A stretch of DNA of 36,581 bases from Serratia liquefaciens (GTDB lineage: Bacteria; Pseudomonadota; Gammaproteobacteria; Enterobacterales; Enterobacteriaceae), in contig JAAXZN010000016.1 in assembly GCA_012719855.1 (NCBI GenBank), positions 1 to 36,581 on the forward strand. The letters are read 5' to 3'. A program made the position numbers and the translations under genes. Under the pieces are notes generated by a model, which ran no database searches, was not told the origin of the DNA, and saw only the letters and a list, made by a program, of their open reading frames with translations. Shown in pieces: positions 23,895-36,581 of this stretch (positions are counted from its first letter, which is position 1; each line of letters begins with the position of its first letter).

Positions 23895-24827
23895 TTATCG
23901 CCCAGGCAGCACGCACAGCATTTCAAACAGCAGGTTGGCCGCCAGCAACGCGGTATTACCGGAACGATCGTAAGGCGGTGAAACCTCTACCACGTCGGCG
24001 CCGATCAGATTCAACCCCCGGCATCCTCGGACAATCTCCAGGCCCTGCCACACCGACAGCCCGCCAACTTCCGGCGTGCCGGTACCCGGAGCAAACGCCG
24101 GATCCAGACCATCGATATCGAAGCTGAGATAAACTGGCGCATTGCCCATCTGCTCGCGCACTTCAGCCATCAGCGGCGCTAAAGAGCGATGCCAGCACTC
24201 TTCCGCCTGCACCACGCGGAATCCCTGTCGGCGCGACCAGTCAAAATCAGCGGCTGCATAGCCGCTGCCCCGCAGCCCAATCTGCACAACCCGTTGCGGT
24301 GCCAACAGCCCCTCTTCAAAAGCGCGACGGAAAGTGGTGCCGTGCGCCAGTTGCTCGCCAAACATCTCCTCATTGGTGTCTGAATGCGCATCTACATGGA
24401 TTAAACCGACCGGGCCATAACGGCCGGCGGTGGCACGCAGGATCGGCAACGTCAGCGTGTGATCGCCTCCCAGCGTCAGCGGGATGCAGCCATGGGCCAG
24501 AATGTCGCTATAGGCCAGTTCGATGCGTCGAACGCTGTCCGCCAGACTGTAGGGATTGATGGCGACATCCCCCAGATCGGCAACCTGCAACCGTTCGAAA
24601 GGGGCAGCGCCGGTGCCCATGTTGTACGGACGGATCATCACCGACTCCTGACGGATCTGCCGTGGCCCATAGCGCGTGCCGCTGCGGTTTGAAGTGCCAA
24701 TATCAAGAGGAATGCCAACGAAGGCCGCATCCAGACCGCGCGCATTTTCGGCAACGGGCAGGCGCATCATGGTAGGGATACCGGCAAACCGCGGCATGTC
24801 GTTGCCACTTTGGGGTTGATTGAGCAT
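23895..24827 (-). CDS. gbuA: Guanidinobutyrase (ureohydrolase family)
   Basis: This 310-aa dimanganese hydrolase is of the arginase/agmatinase family. Metal ligands are His123 (GGDH), Asp146, His148 and Asp150 (HVDAHSD), and Asp237 and Asp239 (SFDIDG). Sequence features follow Pseudomonas aeruginosa GbuA more closely than agmatinase SpeB: MPRFAGIPTMMRLP, SGTRYGPRQIR, ESVMIRPYNMGTGAAPF and EECWHRSLAPLMAEVRE. GbuA splits 4-guanidinobutyrate into urea and 4-aminobutyrate. A divergent LysR regulator and a downstream SSS transporter complete a catabolic cassette. ATG 24827 has AGGA 8 nt away; ATG 24848 lacks a site. Confidence 0.82.
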   Translation of the reverse strand: MLNQPQSGNDMPRFAGIPTMMRLPVAENARGLDAAFVGIPLDIGTSNRSGTRYGPRQIRQESVMIRPYNMGTGAAPFERLQVADLGDVAINPYSLADSVRRIELAYSDILAHGCIPLTLGGDHTLTLPILRATAGRYGPVGLIHVDAHSDTNEEMFGEQLAHGTTFRRAFEEGLLAPQRVVQIGLRGSGYAAADFDWSRRQGFRVVQAEECWHRSLAPLMAEVREQMGNAPVYLSFDIDGLDPAFAPGTGTPEVGGLSVWQGLEIVRGCRGLNLIGADVVEVSPPYDRSGNTALLAANLLFEMLCVLPGR

Positions 24828-24948
24828 GTGTTTTCCTCGTTCAGGCATGATTTAATTTCAACATTTAGATAACAAATACAGGCTACCCCGATGCCCGACA
24901 GAGCTACCATTCCATCTTTGTGATGTAAGCATTGAAAACACCGATGTT

Positions 24949-25050
24949 TGGTAACACATTGAACCGTTGGTTTTATTTGTAATCTGTGACATAAAAAGAG
25001 TGATTTTGGCCCATCAGGCTGACGCCATGGATGTTACCAATCGGTTAACA
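24949..25050. promoter_or_regulatory. gbuA/LysR divergent control region
   Basis: TGGTAACA (24949-24956) and its complement TGTTACCA (25032-25039) bracket the middle of the divergent promoter region. The second is part of the near-palindrome TGTTACCAATCGGTTAACA (25032-25050). These could be binding sites for the LysR protein, although a textbook T-N11-A box is not obvious. Confidence 0.35.
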
Positions 25051-25073
25051 AGGGAAGTTTTGCGGAGGAAAAG

Positions 25074-26015
25074 ATGCTCACTAATCTAAGCGACATCGAT
25101 CTGCGGCTGCTGCGGGTGTTCGTCGCCGTCGCGGAGGCCCATGGCGTCAGCGCCGCCCAGGAGCCGCTGTTGATGAATCAGTCGACCATCAGCACCCATC
25201 TTGCGACGCTGGAGACCCGGCTGGGGTTTCGTCTGTGCCAGCGAGGGCGATCCGGCTTTATGCTCACGCCCAAAGGGGAGCGCATATTGATCGCCTGCCG
25301 CACCCTGTTTAACGCCGCACGCGACTTCACCCGGGTCAGCCAGTCGCTGAACGGTCTGCTGACCGGCGATCTGCAAATCGGACTGGTGGATAATCTGGTG
25401 TCGCTGCCGGGCAACCCCTTCAGCCGTGCGATCAAACAGTTTCAACGTCGCCATCAGGACGTGGAGTTGCAGTGCCGAATTTGCGCCCCCGGTGAAATAG
25501 AACAGGGGCTGCTGAATCAGCAGCTCGATTTGGGCATCGGTTATTTTGGCCAGCAGTTGGAAGCATTGCAGTATCAACCCTGGATAAGCGAAACGCAGGC
25601 GGTCTATTGCAGCAGCGATCACCCGCTGTTTACCGCAGAGCAACCGAGCCGCGAACAAATTGAAAATGCCCGTTGGGTCAAGCGCGGTTATCTGTTGGCG
25701 CAGCAACTCTGCCCGTTGGCGCCGTTAAACCTCGCTGCCGTCGCCCACCATATGGAAGGAGTCGCCCATCTGGTGCTCAGTGGCGAATATCTCGGTTATC
25801 TGCCAACCCATTACGCCGCACGCTGGGTAGAACAGGGGGCACTGAGGCAGTTAGGCGGGCTGGTGCTCTCCTACCAGGCACCGCTGAGCCTGGTGACCCG
25901 GCCCGGGGCGCCGAAGGAAGCCCTGTTGGCGCTGATAGAGGATTTGAGCGGATTGGCGCGAGAGCCACAGACAAAAAACCCCGCAGGCGCGGGGCCAGAC
26001 AGAGCAATTAATTGA
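25074..26015 (+). CDS. LysR-type regulator, probably of the guanidinobutyrase cassette
   Basis: The 313-aa protein has an N-terminal winged helix-turn-helix (about 8-66: LRLLRVFVAVAEAHGVSAAQ, LLMNQSTISTHLATLETRLG, GFMLTPKGERIL) and a periplasmic-binding-like effector domain (about 95-295, beginning LTGDLQIGLVDNL). It is transcribed away from the guanidinobutyrase gene with a 246-bp shared region, the usual LysR arrangement; P. aeruginosa gbuA is also controlled by a LysR protein. GGAGG lies before ATG 25074. The last 8 bp overlap yeeZ tail to tail, and its 3' end contains the yeeZ terminator. Confidence 0.88.
   Translation: MLTNLSDIDLRLLRVFVAVAEAHGVSAAQEPLLMNQSTISTHLATLETRLGFRLCQRGRSGFMLTPKGERILIACRTLFNAARDFTRVSQSLNGLLTGDLQIGLVDNLVSLPGNPFSRAIKQFQRRHQDVELQCRICAPGEIEQGLLNQQLDLGIGYFGQQLEALQYQPWISETQAVYCSSDHPLFTAEQPSREQIENARWVKRGYLLAQQLCPLAPLNLAAVAHHMEGVAHLVLSGEYLGYLPTHYAARWVEQGALRQLGGLVLSYQAPLSLVTRPGAPKEALLALIEDLSGLAREPQTKNPAGAGPDRAIN
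25973..25994 (-). terminator. yeeZ terminator inside the LysR gene
   Basis: On the minus strand CCCCGC-GCCT-GCGGGG is followed by six U residues (25978 to 25973), a clean intrinsic terminator 14 bp after the yeeZ stop. The bases also encode the end of the LysR protein on the + strand. Confidence 0.75.
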
Positions 26016-26832
26016 CCGGCATGCGCGCCGGATCGGGGTACTGATATTCGAACCCCAGCTCATTGCAGATGCGGCTACCGTCCACCAGACGCCCTCCCTG
26101 CTCTGCCTCAACGGCGAACTGCGGCGGTGCCAGATGCAGCTGTTCGGCCAGCGCCGGGTAAAATTCACGCTTGGTGGGATGGGCCGGGGCGCAAAGGTTA
26201 TAAACGTGACCGCCTTTCGGCAGCTTCAGCAACAGTTGAATCGCGGCGATCACATCATCCTGATGCACCAGATTCACCCCTTGCGAACCGCCCTTCACAT
26301 CGACCTTGCCGGCCAGGAAACGGCCGGGGTGGCGATCCCCCCCCACCAGTCCAGCCAACCGCAAGATATCCACCGACGTGTTCGGCAATTCATGCAGCCA
26401 GCGCTCCAGTTCCACCAGCACCCGCCCCGAAGGCGAAACCGGCTGCAGTGGCGAATCCTCGCGTACCGTACCGGTAGTTTCACCGTATACCGAGGTCGAA
26501 CTGGTAAACAGGATCCGCGGTACGCCGAAAGCCATCGCGCTGTCCACCAGCATGCGTACCGCATTGAAATAGTTCTCGCTGCCTTCAACGGTGCGGCGCG
26601 CGGGCAGCGTCACCACCAGCGCATCGACGCGCAGCAAAGACTCCAGATCTTCCGGTTCGCAAATCAGCTCCGGCGTCATTTCCAACTGATAGCATTCAAT
26701 ACCGCTCATCCGCGCGGCCTCAACGCCATCCGGCGTCGTTTTACTGCCGACGACGTCAAACCCACGGCTCATCAGCGACAGGGCCAACGGCATGCCCAGC
26801 CAGCCCAAACCAATAATGGCTACCTTTTTCAT
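26008..26832 (-). CDS. yeeZ: NAD(P)-binding epimerase-like protein YeeZ
   Basis: This 274-aa cytosolic extended short-chain dehydrogenase-like protein opens with the Rossmann motif VAIIGLGWLGMPLA (residues 4-17). It has TSSTSVYGE around 111-119, typical of sugar epimerase relatives, and RLAGLVGG further on. The usual YxxxK catalytic pair is not evident, as in other YeeZ proteins, so no reaction can be assigned. It sits just upstream of and divergent from the his operon, as in E. coli. ATG 26832 has AGGA 5 nt upstream; ATG 26835 is too close to it. Confidence 0.85.
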   Translation of the reverse strand: MKKVAIIGLGWLGMPLALSLMSRGFDVVGSKTTPDGVEAARMSGIECYQLEMTPELICEPEDLESLLRVDALVVTLPARRTVEGSENYFNAVRMLVDSAMAFGVPRILFTSSTSVYGETTGTVREDSPLQPVSPSGRVLVELERWLHELPNTSVDILRLAGLVGGDRHPGRFLAGKVDVKGGSQGVNLVHQDDVIAAIQLLLKLPKGGHVYNLCAPAHPTKREFYPALAEQLHLAPPQFAVEAEQGGRLVDGSRICNELGFEYQYPDPARMPVN

Positions 26833-26987
26833 CATCTTCCTCTCTTGAAGATCGCAGCGCTTTGACCATTAAGGCTACGCCACTGCGTGAAGTGATACAA
26901 TCCACCCAGTTTAAGCTTAGGTAAAGTCGCGTCCAGCTAATAACTCAACCTGTTTCAATAAATTAAATTTATGACCGTAAAAAAGGG

Positions 26988-27017
26988 TTGCGTGACAGAC
27001 GGCGGATAGTTTAGGTT
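26988..27017 (+). promoter_or_regulatory. his operon promoter
   Basis: TTGCGT (26988-26993) and TAGGTT (27012-27017), 18 bp apart, match the layout of the E. coli hisG promoter, where TAGGTT is also the -10. The start codon of the leader peptide follows 45 bp later. Confidence 0.6.
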
Positions 27018-27061
27018 AATTAGCAATTGAGTTTGTAGCGACTTTATACAGAGAAAACACC

Positions 27062-27109
27062 ATGACACGCATTCAGTTCAGCCACCATCATCACCATCAT
27101 CCTGACTAG
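27062..27109 (+). CDS. hisL: his operon leader peptide
   Basis: A 15-residue peptide, MTRIQFSHHHHHHPD, carries six consecutive His codons, against seven in E. coli HisL. Ribosome stalling on these codons when charged His-tRNA is scarce lets the antiterminator form so that the operon is transcribed. A GAGAAAAC stretch precedes the ATG. Ser replaces the Lys at position 7 of the E. coli peptide. Confidence 0.93.
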   Translation: MTRIQFSHHHHHHPD

Positions 27110-27127
27110 TCTTTCAGGCGATGTGTG

Positions 27128-27211
27128 CTGGAAGACGGTTTTTTAATCTTCCAGTGGCGCGCAGAATGCAAGAGAGAGCCCTCGGAAGATTTCTTCCGAG
27201 GGTTTTTTTTT
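27128..27211 (+). promoter_or_regulatory. his attenuator
   Basis: CTGGAAGA (27128-27135) pairs with TCTTCCAG (27147-27154) as an early hairpin. The terminator is CCCTCGGAAG (27179-27188) with CTTCCGAGGG (27193-27202), followed by nine T residues. TCTTCC of the early hairpin can pair instead with GGAAGA of the terminator arm, giving the antiterminator. It lies between hisL and hisG, as in E. coli. Confidence 0.9.
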
Positions 27212-27281
27212 GGCTCCGGACAGACAGAAAAAATAATTTTTAAAATAAATTCATAAAATTACAGATTAAACAGAGGTTACC

Positions 27282-28181
27282 ATGCTGGACAAAACACGTT
27301 TACGGATAGCAATGCAGAAATCGGGCCGCCTGAGTGATGAATCCCAGGAGCTGCTGGCGCGCTGCGGCATTAAAATCAACCTGCAACAACAGCGCCTGAT
27401 TGCCTTCGCGGAGAATATGCCGATTGATATCCTGCGCGTCCGTGATGACGATATCCCAGGCCTGGTGATGGACGGCGTGGTCGACCTGGGCATTATCGGT
27501 GAGAACGTGCTGGAAGAAGAGCTGCTCACCCGCCGCGCTCAGGGCGAAGATCCCCGTTACTTCACCCTGCGCCGCCTGGACTTCGGCGGTTGCCGCCTGT
27601 CGCTGGCTACTTCGCTCGACACGGAGTACACCGGCCCGCAAAGCCTGCAAGACGCCCGCATCGCCACCTCTTATCCGCACCTGCTGAAGCAATATCTTGA
27701 TAAACAAGGGGTGCGCTTCAAATCCTGCCTGTTGAACGGTTCGGTGGAAGTGGCACCGCGTGCCGGTCTGGCCGACGCCATCTGTGACCTGGTCTCCACC
27801 GGTGCCACGCTGGAAGCCAACGGCCTGCGCGAAGTGGAAGTGATTTACCGCTCGAAAGCCTGCCTGATCCAACGTGACGGCGAAATGCCGGAAGCCAAAC
27901 AGCAATTGATCGACCGCCTGATGACCCGTATTCAGGGCGTGATCCAGGCACGTGAATCCAAGTACATCATGCTGCACGCGCCGAGCGAACGCCTGGACGA
28001 AATCGTTGCGCTGCTGCCGGGCGCGGAACGCCCAACCATTCTGCCACTGGCCGGCGCGCAAAACCGCGTGGCAATGCACATGGTCAGCAGTGAAACCCTG
28101 TTCTGGGAAACCATGGAAAAACTGAAAGCGCTCGGTGCCAGTTCGATTCTGGTGTTGCCAATTGAGAAGATGATGGAGTAA
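27282..28181 (+). CDS. hisG: ATP phosphoribosyltransferase
   Basis: The 299-aa long-form enzyme catalyses the first committed step of histidine synthesis, joining ATP and PRPP. The catalytic domain has [12 protein letters not shown] at the start and the PRPP loop [21 protein letters not shown]. The C-terminal regulatory domain (about 225-299) binds histidine for feedback inhibition, as in E. coli. Length matches E. coli HisG. AGAGG lies upstream of ATG 27282. It is the first gene after the attenuator, 4 bp from hisD. Confidence 0.97.
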   Translation: MLDKTRLRIAMQKSGRLSDESQELLARCGIKINLQQQRLIAFAENMPIDILRVRDDDIPGLVMDGVVDLGIIGENVLEEELLTRRAQGEDPRYFTLRRLDFGGCRLSLATSLDTEYTGPQSLQDARIATSYPHLLKQYLDKQGVRFKSCLLNGSVEVAPRAGLADAICDLVSTGATLEANGLREVEVIYRSKACLIQRDGEMPEAKQQLIDRLMTRIQGVIQARESKYIMLHAPSERLDEIVALLPGAERPTILPLAGAQNRVAMHMVSSETLFWETMEKLKALGASSILVLPIEKMME

Positions 28182-28185
28182 CGCC

Positions 28186-33726
<5,541 letters not shown>

Positions 33727-33733
<7 letters not shown>

Positions 33734-34341
33734 CAGAACAACAAAGAAACCAGCTCGACTGGGAAAAAACTGACCACCTGCTGCCGGCGATTGTCCAGCA
33801 TGCCGTCTCCGGCGAAGTGCTGATGCTCGGCTACATGAACCAGGAAGCGCTGACCGCTACCGAACAAAGCGGCAAGGTCACCTTCTTCTCTCGCACCAAG
33901 CAGCGCCTGTGGACCAAGGGCGAAAGCTCTGGCCACTTCCTTAACGTGGTCAGCATCACCCCGGACTGCGACAACGATACCCTGTTGATTTTGGTCAATC
34001 CGATCGGCCCGACCTGCCATCTAGGCAATACCAGTTGCTTCCACCCGGCCGCCAGCGATTGGGGTTTTCTGTATCAGTTGGAGCAACTGCTGGCGGAACG
34101 CAAAAACGCCAGCCCCGACAGCTCTTACACCGCCAGCCTGTACGCCAGCGGCACCAAGCGCATCGCACAGAAAGTCGGTGAAGAAGGCGTGGAAACCGCA
34201 TTGGCCGCGACGGTGAACGATCGCGAAGAGCTGACCAACGAAGCCTCCGATCTGATTTATCACCTGCTGGTGCTGCTGCAGGATCAGGATCTGGATTTGA
34301 GTAAGGTGATTGGTCGGCTGCGCGAACGCCATCAGAAATAG
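33727..34341 (+). CDS. hisI: Bifunctional phosphoribosyl-AMP cyclohydrolase/phosphoribosyl-ATP pyrophosphatase
   Basis: The 204-aa fusion (HisIE) carries the cyclohydrolase domain first (1-115: [24 protein letters not shown], and DCDNDTLL with metal-binding residues and CH/C ligands). The pyrophosphatase domain follows (about 116-204: [32 protein letters not shown]). It performs steps two and three of the pathway. The start is GTG 33727, overlapping hisF and giving [16 protein letters not shown] as in E. coli. It is the last gene of the operon, and a strong terminator follows. Confidence 0.96.
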
Positions 34342-34358
34342 TCTTGCTTTGCAGGCAA

Positions 34359-34397
34359 TAAAAAAGCCGCCGGGCGTTAACCTCGGCGGCTTTTTTT
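34359..34397. terminator. Bidirectional terminator of his operon and gnd
   Basis: GCCGCCG (34366-34372) pairs with CGGCGGC (34384-34390). Six or more A residues precede it and seven T residues follow, so it works in both directions between the convergent hisI and gnd. Confidence 0.85.
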
Positions 34398-34415
34398 ATG
34401 CTTCAAACGTTGGGA

Positions 34416-35822
<1,407 letters not shown>

Positions 35823-36044
35823 TGAAGAACTCCTGTCTGAGGATGACCCTGTTAACAACTGTGGCCAACAGGTTTTGTGATGTGGCACACATGTTAACTC
35901 AGGATTGAGCCGCGTGGGTAGTGATTGGTGCGATAGGCCACATAATGGAGCACTCAACACCACCCACCCGAGACTTGGTGTCACTCTGAGTAACAGCAAG
36001 CTCCAGCCCAAACATATATCCCCATGAGTTATATAGGCTTATAT

Positions 36045-36581
36045 TTATTTTTTTATAAAATGTTTTTCGAAGAAATGCCAAGATAATGAAGCCATCAATA
36101 GTGTCAATACTAAGACCAATGTTAGTGACTGTCCGTTAGTTAACCAGTCCAGTTTTTTAATCGAAAGTAATGTCGGCAGGTGCCACAAATAAATACCATA
36201 GGAAATCGTACCGCAATAATACAGCGGATAGAGCAACCTTTTAAGGATTGGTGTAATTTTAAGTGAGCAAAGAGTTAGCACTATCATACCAAAAGCCGCC
36301 GCCAGCAAAGTGCGGAAAAAAACAACCATCAACGGGTAATCCCAGAAAGATGAATACTTCAGGTAGACCAACATAGCCACAACCGTCATTACAACAGCAA
36401 TCAGCATTAAAGAGATAGTAGAATACTTTCTGTTGGAAACAAGTTTCATACCTAAATCGGAGGTTATCAGTCGCGCAAGAAGGACACCAATAGCAAACTC
36501 ATCTAACATTCCAGGTAGCTGGGTTGCGCTAACAAATAGCTTGAATATGCCAAGTGGCTGATGAATATCAACCAAATATAC
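36045..36581 (-). CDS. Acyltransferase 3 family membrane protein, C-terminal part
   Basis: Only the last 178 codons are in the window; the frame is open through the right edge (VYLVDIHQ...), so the start is outside. About five membrane helices are visible. The stretch GTISYGIYLWHLP near the end is the hallmark of the Acyl_transf_3 (OafA/NodX-like) family, which adds acetyl or other acyl groups to surface polysaccharides. The DNA is distinctly AT-rich compared with the his and gnd genes, as is common for horizontally exchanged O-antigen genes. The protein ends LSWHFFEKHFIKK, a normal terminus. Confidence 0.78.
   Translation of the reverse strand, partial: VYLVDIHQPLGIFKLFVSATQLPGMLDEFAIGVLLARLITSDLGMKLVSNRKYSTISLMLIAVVMTVVAMLVYLKYSSFWDYPLMVVFFRTLLAAAFGMIVLTLCSLKITPILKRLLYPLYYCGTISYGIYLWHLPTLLSIKKLDWLTNGQSLTLVLVLTLLMASLSWHFFEKHFIKK

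Noticed and set aside
35823-36011. 63-codon upstream extension of gnd
   Set aside because: The family N-terminus begins at ATG 35822 with a good ribosome site; the extension is low-similarity promoter-region sequence.

Overview
The window is enterobacterial chromosome and reads best as a Serratia (Yersiniaceae) genome. The proteins are very close to E. coli K-12 orthologues (YbjL, SdaC, SdaB, DacC, HisGDCBHAFI, Gnd), but the gene order is not that of E. coli. It also carries genes E. coli K-12 lacks: a cystathionine beta-synthase/gamma-lyase pair, a guanidinobutyrase cassette and an exported nucleosidase-like protein. The genus is inferred from gene content and order. Nothing here fixes the species.

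Layout. 1-250: the 3' end of an IS200-type transposase and its right-end hairpins, abutting ybjM. 638-2930: ybjL, preceded by a palindromic repeat element. 3180-4790: ecotin, then a secreted MTA/SAH-nucleosidase-like protein. 4870-6325: a two-gene PAP2 phosphatase operon ending in ybjG, with a PmrA-box-like site in front. 6325-8973: a deoxyribose locus made of a mutarotase-like gene divergent from deoC, then deoR, with two DeoR-type palindromes in the divergent promoter region. 8974-12730: sdaC-sdaB (serine uptake and deamination) behind a long leader with a CRP-like site. 12753-13958: dacC. 14424-16951: a two-gene reverse transsulfuration operon. 17023-22400: a 2-oxoglutarate oxygenase, a HAD phosphatase, a GstB-like transferase, YliI, a GNAT acetyltransferase and a CorA-family transporter. 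22439-26015: guanidinobutyrase with an SSS transporter and a divergent LysR regulator. 26008-34400: yeeZ, the his leader and attenuator, and the complete hisGDCBHAFI operon. 34416-36581: gnd, then the tail of an AT-rich membrane acyltransferase, probably the edge of a surface-polysaccharide region.

How the genes work together. Several neighbourhoods are metabolic units: deoxyribose use (mutarotase-like, DeoC, DeoR), serine use (SdaC, SdaB), serine plus homocysteine to cysteine (CBS, CGL), guanidinobutyrate use (hydrolase, transporter, regulator) and histidine synthesis. Cell-envelope functions are scattered between them: two PAP2 phosphatases, PBP6-type DacC, ecotin, and the acyltransferase.

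Most of the window is ordinary core genome. I see no phage, CRISPR array, tRNA, rRNA or defence system. The parts most worth a second look are the twin DeoR operators, the PmrA-like box, the Asp-to-Asn change in the exported nucleosidase-like protein, an orphan terminator upstream of the CBS gene that may end a small RNA, and the long structured sdaC leader.
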